Of a stretch of DNA of 64,000 nt, positions 9,119 through 18,911 are shown piece by piece. This DNA is from Opitutaceae bacterium (lineage in GTDB: Bacteria; Verrucomicrobiota; Verrucomicrobiia; Opitutales; Opitutaceae). Location of the stretch: positions 52,970 to 116,969 of the forward strand of contig JAGOJU010000006.1 of NCBI GenBank assembly GCA_017994935.1. The letters are read 5' to 3'. The notes under the pieces were generated by a model. It did not search any database. It saw only the letters and a program-made list of their open reading frames with translations, and was not told where the DNA came from. The position numbers and the translations under genes were made by a program. Position 1 is the first letter of the stretch. Every line of letters starts with the position of its first letter.

Positions 9119-9141
9119 AGGATTTGGAAAAAAGGTTGAGC

Positions 9142-10191
9142 TCAGATGCTGAAGTCTTCGCCGGAAGCCTTCGAATCGCGCAGCCGAAGCAGCACCGCAT
9201 CTCCGACAGAAAGCCGGAGCTCGCATAGACGTGACCGCGGCAGTTCCGCCTCGACGATCTCGTCCTCGCGTCCACGGGTGCAACGGATCCGCGCAAAGGG
9301 TCCGGCCGCATGAATCGAGCGGACCAAGGCCGGCTCTCCGGGGACGCCGGCGACAAATCGTGCGAGATCAATGTCGTGCGGCCGCACATAGGCCACGGAA
9401 CCATCAGCCGACGTGGTGAGCTCCCGGACCGAATCGACACCCCTGATCGGCAGCCGGACCTGGTTAACATTGCCCAAAAACTGGTACACAAACGGGGAGG
9501 CCGGGCGGTCGTACACCTCCTGCGGAGTGCCGACCTGCTCGATTTGCGCACGGTTCATGATCACCACTTCGTCCGCGATCTCGAGAGCCTCCTCCTGATC
9601 ATGCGTCACAAACACCGTGGTCAGGTGCACCTCTTCGTGAAACTGCCTCAACCAGCGCCTCAGCTCCTTGCGGACCTTCGCATCGAGCGCACCGAACGGC
9701 TCGTCGAGCAGGAGAACCCGCGGTTCCACCGCCAGCGCCCGTGCGAGCGCCACACGCTGGCGCTGGCCTCCGGAAAGCTGCGTCGGGTAGCGACCGCCCA
9801 GTTCGTCGAGCTGCACCAGTTTGAGCAGCTTGCGCACACGATCGGTGATCTCCGCCCTCTTCGGGCGGTCACGCCAGCGGCGCACTTTCAGGCCAAACGC
9901 GATGTTCTCGAACACGGTCATGTGACGGAACAGCGCATAGTGCTGGAAGACAAAACCCACGCGCCGCTTTCCCGCCGGGCGATCGGTGACATCCTCCCCG
10001 TGGAAAAGAATGCGCCCGCTGCCCGGATCGGCATGCTCCAGGCCCGCAATGATGCGCAGGAGCGTCGTCTTGCCAGAGCCCGAGGGGCCCAGCAATGCGA
10101 CCAGCTTGCCGCTCGGCACCGTCAGGCTGACATTGGCCAGCGCGGCGTAGCTTCCAAACGACTTGTTGATCTGTGTTGCGACAATGCTCAT
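9142..10191 (-). CDS. cysA: Sulfate/thiosulfate ABC transporter ATPase
   Basis: A 349-aa ATP-binding subunit that powers sulfate import. Walker A is GPSGSGKTT (about residue 34), the Q-loop [12 protein letters not shown], the signature [15 protein letters not shown], Walker [13 protein letters not shown] and the switch His is in [10 protein letters not shown]. The C-terminal ~110 residues form a TOBE-like regulatory domain with [11 protein letters not shown], the form typical of CysA. It lies 15 bases after cysW and 23 before cysK in one operon. Confidence 0.95.
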   Translation of the reverse strand: MSIVATQINKSFGSYAALANVSLTVPSGKLVALLGPSGSGKTTLLRIIAGLEHADPGSGRILFHGEDVTDRPAGKRRVGFVFQHYALFRHMTVFENIAFGLKVRRWRDRPKRAEITDRVRKLLKLVQLDELGGRYPTQLSGGQRQRVALARALAVEPRVLLLDEPFGALDAKVRKELRRWLRQFHEEVHLTTVFVTHDQEEALEIADEVVIMNRAQIEQVGTPQEVYDRPASPFVYQFLGNVNQVRLPIRGVDSVRELTTSADGSVAYVRPHDIDLARFVAGVPGEPALVRSIHAAGPFARIRCTRGREDEIVEAELPRSRLCELRLSVGDAVLLRLRDSKASGEDFSI

Positions 10192-10206
10192 GCGGGTTCG
10201 GGTCGA

Positions 10207-11136
10207 TCAGGCCTCCGCGTACCGGAGCCTGGCATGGCGCCACTCGATGATCGACTTGATGACAAGCGTGACCATTGCGAGCAGCGTGAGGAGCGAGGCG
10301 ACCGCAAAGGCCGCCGAAAACTGGTACTCGTTGTAGAGGATCTCGACGTGAAGCGGCATCGTGTTGGTCTCACCGCGGATGTGGCCGCTCACCACGGAGA
10401 CGGCTCCAAACTCTCCCATCGCCCGCGCATTGCAGAGGATCACGCCGTAAAAGAGACCCCATTTGATGTTTGGGAGCGTCACCCGCCAGAACGTTTTCCA
10501 TCCTCCCGCCCCAAGCGTTATGGCAGCGTATTCCTCGTCGGTTCCCTGGGCCTGCATCAGCGGTATGAGTTCGCGGGCAACGAAGGGAAAGGTGACGAAT
10601 GTCGTGGCGAGGACGATTCCCGGAACAGCGAAAATGATGCGAAGATCGAGATCGTAGAGCCATGTCTGCAACCACGGGAACCAGGGATGCTCCGCATTCA
10701 GGAACTGCCCCATCCACCCCTGAAGTCCGAACACCAGAACATAAATCAGGCCCGATATCACGGGAGACACCGCGAACGGAAGGTCGATCAGTGTGATCAG
10801 GATGCTCTTTCCGCGAAACGAGAACTTGGAAATCGCCCAGGCCGCTGCCACACCGAAGACAACATTGGCGGGAACCGCGATGGCCGCCGTCAGAAGCGTG
10901 AGTCGTATCGCTGCCATCGCATCCGGTTCGACCAGCGCGGCAAAATACGCCTTCACACCTTCGCGCAGCGCCTCGGCGAACACCGCGAGCAGCGGAAGCA
11001 CCAGAAAAAAGGCAAGGAACAGCAGGGCAAGCGACGTGAGCGCCCAGCGCACCCACCGCGAGTCCTGGGTGACGGGCGACGCCGCTGCCCGGGAAGCGCC
11101 CGCGCGGGAATCGAGGCCTGTGACAATTGCCGCCAT
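10207..11136 (-). CDS. cysW: Sulfate ABC transporter permease CysW
   Basis: An inner-membrane permease of about 309 residues with roughly six helices, pairing with CysT. The EAA loop reads [20 protein letters not shown] followed by [15 protein letters not shown], and the CysW-specific stretch [20 protein letters not shown] is present. I place the start at MAAIVTGL (11136), six bases after the cysT stop with a weak AGGA upstream. An ATG at 11169 would give 320 residues and a 28-base overlap with cysT. Either start leaves the first transmembrane segment intact. Confidence 0.93.
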   Translation of the reverse strand: MAAIVTGLDSRAGASRAAASPVTQDSRWVRWALTSLALLFLAFFLVLPLLAVFAEALREGVKAYFAALVEPDAMAAIRLTLLTAAIAVPANVVFGVAAAWAISKFSFRGKSILITLIDLPFAVSPVISGLIYVLVFGLQGWMGQFLNAEHPWFPWLQTWLYDLDLRIIFAVPGIVLATTFVTFPFVARELIPLMQAQGTDEEYAAITLGAGGWKTFWRVTLPNIKWGLFYGVILCNARAMGEFGAVSVVSGHIRGETNTMPLHVEILYNEYQFSAAFAVASLLTLLAMVTLVIKSIIEWRHARLRYAEA

Positions 11137-11141
11137 GCGGG

Positions 11142-12035
11142 TCAGATCCTGTGATGCCGACGACTCCATTTCTGGAGCAGGTTGATGAGAAGTAGGAGAA
11201 GGAAGGAGATCGTCAGCATCACCGTCGCTATGGCCGTAGCCCCGCGGTAGTCGTATTGCTCCAGCTTGGTGATGATGAGCAGCGGAGTGATCTCCGAATG
11301 CATTGGTCGGTTTCCGGCGATGAACACCACCGATCCGTACTCACCCAAGGCGCGCGCAAACGCCATTGAAAACCCGGTTATCAACGCTGGCGTCAGTTCC
11401 GGCAGCACCACCCGCACCATCGTCTGCCAGCGCGAGGCGCCAAGGCTTGCGGATGCCTCCTCCAGTTCCGGCTCCAGTTCCTCCAGCACGGGCTGCAGCG
11501 TGCGAACGACAAAGGGAAGTCCAATGAAAGTCAGGGCGATGAACACTCCCGGACGGTCAAAGGCTATTTGAACACCGAGCCACTCCTTCCATGCGATCCC
11601 CGGGATTGTCCGGTCGAGCCAGGCAACTGCGCCTCCCCACAGGGGATCGAGAAATCCAAGCCAGCCGCTGCGGGAATAGATTGCACTCAGGGCGATTCCG
11701 GCCACCGCCGTGGGAAGTGCAAAGGGCAGGTCAACCAGGGCGTCGACGATTCGTTTGCCCGGAAAGGAATACCGGACAAGCACCCAGGCAACGATAAGAC
11801 CAAAAAACGCATTGATGAGTGCCGCTCCAAATGAGGCACCGAAACTCAGCCGGTATGACGCAAGCACCCTTGGCGACGTCACCGCATCGACGAACTCCGA
11901 CCACGACATGCCCGCCGTCCGAACAAATGCCGCGGACAAGGGGATAAGCACGATCAGGCTGAGGCATGTCAGCGTGAAACCCAGCGACAGCCCGAAACCA
12001 GGAAGAACGGATCGACGTGACGCGGCGTGGCTCAT
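11142..12035 (-). CDS. cysT: Sulfate ABC transporter permease CysT (CysU)
   Basis: A 297-aa inner-membrane permease with about six helices. Typical CysT segments are [20 protein letters not shown] at the N-terminus, [20 protein letters not shown], the EAA loop [20 protein letters not shown] and [19 protein letters not shown]. The ATG at 12035 gives the standard start; an upstream in-frame start 38 codons earlier adds only unconserved sequence. The 211 bases between sbp and cysT are the largest gap in the operon and hold no other gene I can see. Confidence 0.95.
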   Translation of the reverse strand: MSHAASRRSVLPGFGLSLGFTLTCLSLIVLIPLSAAFVRTAGMSWSEFVDAVTSPRVLASYRLSFGASFGAALINAFFGLIVAWVLVRYSFPGKRIVDALVDLPFALPTAVAGIALSAIYSRSGWLGFLDPLWGGAVAWLDRTIPGIAWKEWLGVQIAFDRPGVFIALTFIGLPFVVRTLQPVLEELEPELEEASASLGASRWQTMVRVVLPELTPALITGFSMAFARALGEYGSVVFIAGNRPMHSEITPLLIITKLEQYDYRGATAIATVMLTISFLLLLLINLLQKWSRRHHRI

Positions 12036-12246
12036 CGTTTCTCCGTTCCTTTCGCAAATCTCCCGGTTGTCCTGCACCGGATCATAGGCATTTCTGACCC
12101 AGCTGTGACGACTCGTTGATGCATCGCCGGGCACAGCCACCCTGCCCACGCCAGCCCCACCGTCGCGCGGGCAATCAGGAACCGAACCCCATGCAGGCGT
12201 AACAGGAAAAATGGACTGTGTACGATCGGATTCATCTTGGGGCTGT

Positions 12247-13245
12247 TCATCTCATCAAGATCTGATCGTAGGTTCCCCCATCCGCGAAGTGCTCTTTGGC
12301 AGCCTTGCTCCAGCCGCCAAAGGCCTCGTCGATGGTGAAAAGCTTCAGCGGGCGGAATTGATCGGCATATTTTGCGAGGACGGTTGCGGATCTTGGACGG
12401 TAATAGTGCCGGGCCGCGATCTCCTGGCCGACATCCGAATACAGGTACTCCAGATAGGCCGTGGCCACCGCCTCCGTATGACGTCTCTTCACCACACGAT
12501 CAACCACACAAACCGACGGCTCCGCGAGAATGCTGATTGATGGGACAACCATTTCAAAGCCCCTCCCGCCGAATTTCCTGAGCGCGAGATAAGCCTCATT
12601 CTCCCATGAAATCAGCACATCCCCCACGCCGCGCTGAACGAAGGTTGTTGTCGAACCGCGGGCCCCTGAATCGAGCACCGCAACGTTGCGATAGATCCGG
12701 GCGACGAACTCCTTCGCTGCGGCATCACTCCCGTGCCTCCGGCGGCCGTATTCCCAGGCGGCGAGATAATTCCACTGGGCGCCACCCGAAGTATGCGGGT
12801 TGGGAGTGATCACACTGACGCCAGGCCGGGCCAGATCCTCCCAATCGCGGATGTTTTTGGGATTTCCCGACCTCACCAGGAACACGATCGTGCTGGTATA
12901 AGGCGCCGAATTGTCCGGCAGGCGCTGCTGCCAGTCTTCAGGTATCAAATGCCCCACGGTATGGAGCGCATTGACGTCGTTCGCCAGGGCAAGGGTCACG
13001 ACGTGGGCTTCGATCCCGTCGAGCACGGATCGCGCCTGCTTGCCGGAGCCGCCGTGGGACTGCTTGATGGTGGCATCGTCACCTGTCTTTCCCTTCCAGT
13101 ACTCGGCAAACGCCTTGTTGTAGTCGTGATAGAATTCCCGCGTCGGATCGTAGGAAACATTCAGGATTGAAACGGATTTCGCCGACAGCCCAATCGCGGC
13201 GGTCAACAATGCGAGCAGCGCGAAAAAATGGGCCTTGGACAACAT
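12247..13245 (-). CDS. sbp: Periplasmic sulfate-binding protein
   Basis: A 332-aa secreted solute-binding protein delivering sulfate to CysTWA. A signal peptide (residues 1-22, ending GLSA) precedes [17 protein letters not shown], the first Sbp signature, and [15 protein letters not shown], the second, whose backbone amides hold sulfate. [18 protein letters not shown] and [11 protein letters not shown] are further family blocks. Length agrees with E. coli Sbp/CysP. It lies 32 bases downstream of the porin gene and heads the ABC part of the operon. Confidence 0.96.
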   Translation of the reverse strand: MLSKAHFFALLALLTAAIGLSAKSVSILNVSYDPTREFYHDYNKAFAEYWKGKTGDDATIKQSHGGSGKQARSVLDGIEAHVVTLALANDVNALHTVGHLIPEDWQQRLPDNSAPYTSTIVFLVRSGNPKNIRDWEDLARPGVSVITPNPHTSGGAQWNYLAAWEYGRRRHGSDAAAKEFVARIYRNVAVLDSGARGSTTTFVQRGVGDVLISWENEAYLALRKFGGRGFEMVVPSISILAEPSVCVVDRVVKRRHTEAVATAYLEYLYSDVGQEIAARHYYRPRSATVLAKYADQFRPLKLFTIDEAFGGWSKAAKEHFADGGTYDQILMR

Positions 13246-13277
13246 GAGGGTTCCTGATCTGGGATTGGCTCGCGAAG

Positions 13278-14681
13278 CTAGAAATTGAGTTGTGCGCGGG
13301 AGAAGAGCGCACTCTCGGCGGGGCGGCGGGTATTGCCGTCAAAATCCGTATACTCGTAGTTGAGCAGGAAAGTGAGATTGCGCGACATAAACCAGTTGAT
13401 TCCTCCGCCAAAGGCAGTGGCACCTGTCGCATTCGCCGAGGTCGGCACATTTGGCAAAGCTCCAAGATCGGAAGCGAAAAGAGCATCATCCATCCGGATG
13501 CCACTGATCCGTCCAACCAGCTCGAACGCCCCCCAGGACTGACCCGGAACGAAATTCACGCGAGGAGCCACGCCGCGAGGCGTCGAATCCTCACCCGTGA
13601 GAACGTGACCAAGGGTCGCGCGCCAGGCGGTCGATCTTGAATCAAATGCCGTTGTTCCCCTGAACAACTGCTGTTTCGTCCAGGCATATTCGCCCACAAA
13701 ACTCGTCGGGCCCGAGTAGTATGAGACACTCGGGGAAAGCCTCACATGCTCGCCATCGGAAATCAGGGAACCAAAACTGATTAGGGTCTGCTGAGCGTTC
13801 GTGACAGGGGCCTGCAGGGTTCCGGCCGCGCTGCCTTCCTCACGCCCTACACTCGCGCCCACACCGATGCTCAAGGACTTCAGCACACTCGTCCCACCGG
13901 CGAAGGGGTTGAGCGTGAGCCGCCCGGCGATGCTCTTGTCATTGTCGACGTCACGCGCAAACGCCGCGGTATTGTCGCGAGCGCCATTGTAGGCGCCGAT
14001 TCGATATTCGACCAGCCCATCCCCTGTGCTTCCGATAAACTCCACGCCGATGTCTCGATTGGGGAGAATCGCATTGACGAACGGGGCCTCGATGAAGTGT
14101 CGACTGGTGCCTGCCTCCAAGGCAACCGGTGATGTAAACTTCCCGACCTTGATGCTCATGGTCGGACTCAAACGGGCTGAGATCCATGCATCAAATAGGC
14201 CCGCCGACGACGTGGTGGCATCCCCGGCGCCCAATTCGGATACGATCGAGAAGTCAAAAATGCCGCCAAGTGTACCGGAAAGAATCGGACGGATGCGCCG
14301 AAGCAGAAAGGTATTCTGCGCGATGGAGGTCGATGTGCCGGGAATGGTTTTTTCGTTGAGAAACAGCCGGTGATCAACCTGCACGAGCGCCTTGAGCGAC
14401 AGCTTGTAGGCCTTGTCGGTAGAGCTGATTGAGAATCCAGAGGAATCCGCGGAAACGACCGCCGTCTTGGCTGCGATGGCGGACGCAGCAATCGCAGCCT
14501 GCTCCCGCTCGGCCTGCTTCTTCTCAAGCGACCGAAGCTTTTGATCGAGAAGCCTAATCTGTTCCCTGAGCAGACGGATTTCGTCCTCATCTGCATCCTG
14601 TGCAATCGCACACGGGAGTGCGATGCCCAGGGGGAGGATCGCAATTGCAACAACGAGGCGTAAGGAGAGCCAGTGATTCAT
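13278..14681 (-). CDS. OprO/OprP-like outer-membrane porin of the sulfate operon
   Basis: A 467-aa secreted protein: signal peptide (cleavage near PCAIAQ), then a charged heptad-like stretch at about residues 30-62 ([20 protein letters not shown]) predicting a periplasmic coiled coil, then a long beta-barrel. Alternating hydrophobic strands with [20 protein letters not shown] and [13 protein letters not shown] are the pattern of phosphate-selective porins O and P. The chain ends in F (SRAQLNF), as expected for an outer-membrane barrel. It is the first gene of the sulfate operon, so it probably admits sulfate. This is inference, since OprP homologues vary in specificity. Confidence 0.85.
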   Translation of the reverse strand: MNHWLSLRLVVAIAILPLGIALPCAIAQDADEDEIRLLREQIRLLDQKLRSLEKKQAEREQAAIAASAIAAKTAVVSADSSGFSISSTDKAYKLSLKALVQVDHRLFLNEKTIPGTSTSIAQNTFLLRRIRPILSGTLGGIFDFSIVSELGAGDATTSSAGLFDAWISARLSPTMSIKVGKFTSPVALEAGTSRHFIEAPFVNAILPNRDIGVEFIGSTGDGLVEYRIGAYNGARDNTAAFARDVDNDKSIAGRLTLNPFAGGTSVLKSLSIGVGASVGREEGSAAGTLQAPVTNAQQTLISFGSLISDGEHVRLSPSVSYYSGPTSFVGEYAWTKQQLFRGTTAFDSRSTAWRATLGHVLTGEDSTPRGVAPRVNFVPGQSWGAFELVGRISGIRMDDALFASDLGALPNVPTSANATGATAFGGGINWFMSRNLTFLLNYEYTDFDGNTRRPAESALFSRAQLNF

Positions 14682-15130
14682 TGTGCTGAAGGGGAATGCC
14701 GGAATGACTTCCCCGTGTGACCAGTCTGATCACTCCGGGAAAACTCGGCGAGACTTAGTCCGCCATCAACGGGAAGTAATTAGGAGCACTGGAACGCACT
14801 ATCGAAAGGAACGATCATGGAAAATATCGCGATCGAGTTTTCGTGAATCGTCCCAAAGGGGGCGCTTCATCATGACCGCAGGAGCAGACCATTGCCGGCC
14901 ACTCTGCGAGAGGCCCGGACGCACAAGCGGCTCCGGGGTCGCGCCTGCTTCGATGGGCTCGGGAAAAGGGGAACTTGCGTTGTTTGGATGAATTCATTCC
15001 CAGAAAATCCCCTCGAAGGTGAATCATACCCCTCTGAAATCAAGGACAAATACGTATGTCCATCAATACACTAAACTAATAGTGCCAAACAACTGGTGTA
15101 AATTATCTTAAGAAATCAGCTGGAGGCGGA
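14682..15130. other. 449-bp noncoding stretch upstream of the sulfate operon
   Basis: No convincing gene on either strand; the open frames are short and without homology I recognise. The part nearest the metallohydrolase (about 15035-15115) is markedly AT-rich for this genome and is the likeliest place for the operon promoter, which would give a leader of about 350-400 bases. I could not fit it to a known riboswitch class by eye. Confidence 0.5.
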
Positions 15131-15910
15131 TCAAATCGTCAGTCGCAACCCGTCGTACGCAAAGGTGATGCCGGGTGGCAGCTCCGCGCACCACGCGCCG
15201 TGCTCCATGTAATGGGTGATGTGTGTCAGGTAGGTTTGCGGCGCGGCGATCTCCTGCGCGACCGCAATCGCTTCATGCACGCTCATGTGCGAGGGATGGG
15301 GCTGGGGGCGAAGTCCATCGAGGACGATTACCTGTGAACCCCTGGCCAGTTCCCGAGCGGGACCCGGCACCGATTTGCAGTCGGTGTAATAGGTGAACTT
15401 CCGGCCCGAGCTCCGCTCGGTGAACACCAATCCGATGGTATTCAGCCCGCCATGGGGCAGCAGGGTGGATTCAATGGTGCCTTGCGGCAGATCCAGCTTC
15501 GCGGGCATCTGCACGAGCTTGAACGCGGCGTAGCCCCTCACGATGGGCCGCTCGATGATCGTGTAGGGATAAATCGCAAGCACCCGCGCCATGCCCTCCT
15601 CGGTGGAATACACGGTCAGCGCGTTTCCCCCAAGAAGATCACAAAACCGCCGCAGGTCATCCATGCCCGTCACGTGGTCGGCATGTCCATGGGTGAGGAT
15701 AAAAAGGTCAATCCACGTGATCCTGTTGTCCAGGCACTGGAGCCGAAACTCAGGCGCGGCATCGACCTGGATGCGCAGGCCATCCATCACCACATGGACA
15801 GACGCGCGGGTCCGGCGATTGCGGGGGTCCGAAGAGGTACAGACTGCACAATCGCACGCAATCATGGGAACTCCCTGCGATGTGCCCGTGCCGAGAAAGA
15901 TCACCTCCAT
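15131..15910 (-). CDS. PhnP-like metallo-beta-lactamase-fold hydrolase
   Basis: A 259-aa cytoplasmic enzyme. Family features are VIFLGTGTSQGVPMIAC at the N-terminus, a CDCAVC cysteine cluster just after it, the dimetal motif THGHADH, LLPHGG, YYTDCKSVP and a late His in HITHYMEHG. This arrangement matches PhnP-type phosphodiesterases (cyclic phosphate or nucleotide substrates) and the related lipoate-associated MBL group. There are no phn or lipoate genes beside it, so the substrate is open. I chose the ATG at 15910 because it starts the first conserved strand; an in-frame start 16 codons earlier adds nothing conserved. Confidence 0.88.
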   Translation of the reverse strand: MEVIFLGTGTSQGVPMIACDCAVCTSSDPRNRRTRASVHVVMDGLRIQVDAAPEFRLQCLDNRITWIDLFILTHGHADHVTGMDDLRRFCDLLGGNALTVYSTEEGMARVLAIYPYTIIERPIVRGYAAFKLVQMPAKLDLPQGTIESTLLPHGGLNTIGLVFTERSSGRKFTYYTDCKSVPGPARELARGSQVIVLDGLRPQPHPSHMSVHEAIAVAQEIAAPQTYLTHITHYMEHGAWCAELPPGITFAYDGLRLTI

Positions 15911-16131
15911 ACAGCGACCGAAACGCTCCCATTGCCCAAGGGAAAGGAAAAACCGCAATACCGATCACTCCCCGACTCAAGATTTGGAAACCAAGCCATG
16001 CGGCGCGCTTCGCAGGATTGCTGGCTGATAGCACCCGTGCACAGACACGTTTTCTCCTTGCCACGGATACAGTTTCATGGAGTTTCACCGCACTACCCCA
16101 ACCCGGTCGCATCTGGCCGGATTGACCCCGC

Positions 16132-18867
16132 TTGAGAGAATTTGAGCACCTTCTGAAGCTGCCCGCACCCGACCTCGCCTTGCGAGTCCTACTGGCTGCG
16201 ATAGTCGCCGGTTCTTGCTTCCTCCCGGTTTCAGCAACGCCCGAACATGGCAGGACAGAGGTTAGTCTGAACGCGTCGGATCATCGCCTCCTCGACGACC
16301 TTGAGCGAACAGCCTTTCGATTTTTTAAGGAGCAGTCTCATCCGATGACCGGACTGGTACGCGACCGTGCCCGGGCTGACGGCTCCCCAACCGAAGGCAA
16401 GGCCAGTATCGCGGCCTCCGGCTTTTCATTTGGCGCATGGATTATCGCCGCAGAACGCGGTTGGACGACACGTGAAGAAGCCCTCGCCCGCACTCAGCTC
16501 AAATTGAGGTTCCTCGCCAATAAAGCGCCCCGTCAGCATGGTTTTTTCTACCATTTCCTCGAGATGGATACAGGCGCGCGCGCATGGAAATGCGAACTTT
16601 CCTCCATCGATTCCGCACTGCTTTTCGCCGGTATCCTGCTGGCACGCGAATACTTTGCCGACCCTGAGGTCAACTCGCTCGTCGCACGACTGTTCGCTGA
16701 CATAGACTGGGAATGGTTCCGCAACGACGGGCGCCTCGTGGCACTCTCATGGCACGACGAAACCGGCTTCTCGCGCCATCGATGGAACAATTACTCCGAG
16801 CACATACTGATGAGTTTTCTCGCTCTGGGCCTGTCACCGCATCCACTCGAAGCCGAGTACTGGCAGTACTGGCGGCGCGCCCCGGTCGGTCGCTATGGCG
16901 ACCGCACGTATCTTCAGGTAGCTCCGCTTTTTGTGAACCAGTTTCCGCAGGCCTTTCTCGATCTGCGCGACCGACGCGACGCGTATGCCGACTATTTTCA
17001 CAACGGCACCCTGGCCACTCTCGCACAGCGCCAGTTCTCTATCGATCTCCAATCGGAGTTTCCCGCGTGGAGCGAAAATCTTTGGGGCATCACGTCCTCC
17101 GACTCTGCAAGCGGCTACAAGGCTTGGGGCGGTCCTCCACGTACACTCAACTTTGGCGCACTGGATGGCACCGTGGTGCCCTGCGCGGCAGCCGGCTCAC
17201 TGCCATTTGCGCCGCGCGAGACGCTCGCTGTCCTGCACAACCTGCGTGATTCGTACGGAGAGCGGCTATGGAGTCGCTACGGCTTTGTCGATGCGTTCAA
17301 CCCTCACAACGACTGGGCCAATCCGGACGTTCTCGGCATCGATCTTGGCATTTCGATGCTCATGGCTGAAAATCTCCGGACGGGCCTGATCTGGCGGCTG
17401 TTCATGAACGCCGCAGAGGTAAAAAGTGCGCTTCACAAGGCCGGATTCCTTTCCATTTCCCGCACACTGGATCCAAAGCAGCGCGCCAGCCTGATGACCA
17501 AGGCTCGCACGGATTGGACCGCCCTTCAGCTGAATCCCGCCGACACCGGTCTTCAACTCACATCCGCGATCGCGGCCCGACAGCTTGGCCTGCTTTCGCC
17601 CCCAGATTACCGTGCGATTGTCCTTCGCCTGCTTTCCTCCCCAGCCGCTGCCGGCGATCCCATCAAGACCGCCGAATATGCTGCGGCACTTATCACGCTA
17701 CGGCAGGTCTCTCCGGACCTCGCTCCAACGGTCTCAAACAAACTGGCAGAAATCGAATGGAATTTTCCCTTGTCCCCCTCAGGCCATACCTCGCTCGGCG
17801 AAGCGACGCGCCTCAGTATTTTCCTGCAGATCGCTGTCGGCACCAGGCCCGCGACAGCCTGGGCCGGACTCGATCGCGCCACCGAGTCAGTTGGACCCGT
17901 GCGGGTACTGAGTCCCGTCGACGTCGCCGGTGCCGTGCGGCCGGGTCTATGGCTCGATGAACGCGCAATTCTTTCCGGAGCCTCAGCTTCGCAGCTCGCC
18001 TATGTAAGCCTGTTCAATTCCCGGATGACCCCCGATCCGATGCTTCCCGCTCTGCAACTCGATCATTTCCCGCTCGAGGCCATGGCTCGGGATGCGGGGA
18101 CCAATTCTACTCCCGATGCAACCGCAGCCCATCTGATCACGGTCGCCAATATGCTTGCCGCCGACTGCATCCGCAGCGCGTTTCAGAAAGACCCGCTCGT
18201 CCAGACGGGACGCGCTGCCATTTCAGAATTCAAGGATGCGGCATTTGGCGACAATACCTCCGTCATCGCCCAGCGCGAACTGGCTGTCGACCCACCTTCT
18301 CCTCCGATGCGCGCTGCCCGCGCGACGCGGACGGGATTGCCGCATGACAAATGGGATTGGCACACCGTGGCCGGCTTGGAATACAGGGACTCCGACGCCG
18401 ATGTCCGCCCAGGTGATCCTCCGCTTAGATTCCGCTTCGCAGTCACCTGGAATGAATCCGCACTGCATTTCTGCGCCCAGGTGATCGACTCCCCCGCGGG
18501 CTACGACCTGCCACCCAAACGGGTCAGGATTGTCGAACTGTCTGTGGACCCCGAGCGCAACGGATTCCTTTCGTCCGGCTCACGTGATTTCCAGTTTGTC
18601 TATCGTGTGGGTACGGGGGCCAAGGAGGTGTTTCACCAGGCTCCGACAACAGCGACGATCATACCCACCCCCGAGGGATTTGAGGTCAATGCAGCGATAC
18701 CCTGGACGAGCCTGGGAATCGTCCCGCGCGCGGGGCTTGAAATCAACCTTACACCGGCAGCCATCAGCGGGGGCACCAGGGAATGGGAACCCAGACTCAA
18801 GCTCAACTGGTCACATTCCCGAATCAATGATGGCACGGATCGACTCGGACGCATCAGCCTCGAGTGA
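16132..18867 (+). CDS. Secreted GH144-like glucanase (glycoamylase domain) with CBM9-like tail
   Basis: A 911-aa protein starting with TTG. A signal peptide (about residues 12-37, ending PVSA) is followed by LLDDLERTAFRFFKEQSHP and an (alpha/alpha)6 glycoamylase domain (Pfam Glycoamylase, as in GH144 endo-beta-1,2-glucanases). Visible blocks are WKCELSSIDSALLFAGIL, WNNYSEHILMSFLALG and GFVDAFNP, the last followed by NPDVLGIDLGISMLMAENLR, through about residue 430. A poorly defined helical region follows, then from about residue 730 a CBM9-like beta domain (VAGLEYRDSDADVRPG, LRFRFAVTWNESALHF, VELSVDPERNGF). It likely hydrolyses a beta-glucan outside the cell or in the periplasm. The next gene is a TonB receptor, pointing to a glucan uptake pair. 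Confidence 0.85.
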   Translation: MREFEHLLKLPAPDLALRVLLAAIVAGSCFLPVSATPEHGRTEVSLNASDHRLLDDLERTAFRFFKEQSHPMTGLVRDRARADGSPTEGKASIAASGFSFGAWIIAAERGWTTREEALARTQLKLRFLANKAPRQHGFFYHFLEMDTGARAWKCELSSIDSALLFAGILLAREYFADPEVNSLVARLFADIDWEWFRNDGRLVALSWHDETGFSRHRWNNYSEHILMSFLALGLSPHPLEAEYWQYWRRAPVGRYGDRTYLQVAPLFVNQFPQAFLDLRDRRDAYADYFHNGTLATLAQRQFSIDLQSEFPAWSENLWGITSSDSASGYKAWGGPPRTLNFGALDGTVVPCAAAGSLPFAPRETLAVLHNLRDSYGERLWSRYGFVDAFNPHNDWANPDVLGIDLGISMLMAENLRTGLIWRLFMNAAEVKSALHKAGFLSISRTLDPKQRASLMTKARTDWTALQLNPADTGLQLTSAIAARQLGLLSPPDYRAIVLRLLSSPAAAGDPIKTAEYAAALITLRQVSPDLAPTVSNKLAEIEWNFPLSPSGHTSLGEATRLSIFLQIAVGTRPATAWAGLDRATESVGPVRVLSPVDVAGAVRPGLWLDERAILSGASASQLAYVSLFNSRMTPDPMLPALQLDHFPLEAMARDAGTNSTPDATAAHLITVANMLAADCIRSAFQKDPLVQTGRAAISEFKDAAFGDNTSVIAQRELAVDPPSPPMRAARATRTGLPHDKWDWHTVAGLEYRDSDADVRPGDPPLRFRFAVTWNESALHFCAQVIDSPAGYDLPPKRVRIVELSVDPERNGFLSSGSRDFQFVYRVGTGAKEVFHQAPTTATIIPTPEGFEVNAAIPWTSLGIVPRAGLEINLTPAAISGGTREWEPRLKLNWSHSRINDGTDRLGRISLE

Positions 18868-18911
18868 GGCTCGAGTTCAATTTTTCCGTTAGCGACAACC
18901 CCAAAACCACC

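Noticed and set aside
9310..11154. 614-codon open frame antisense to cysA and cysW
   Set aside because: It crosses two convincing genes and their junction, and its translation is Arg/His/Asp-rich noise.
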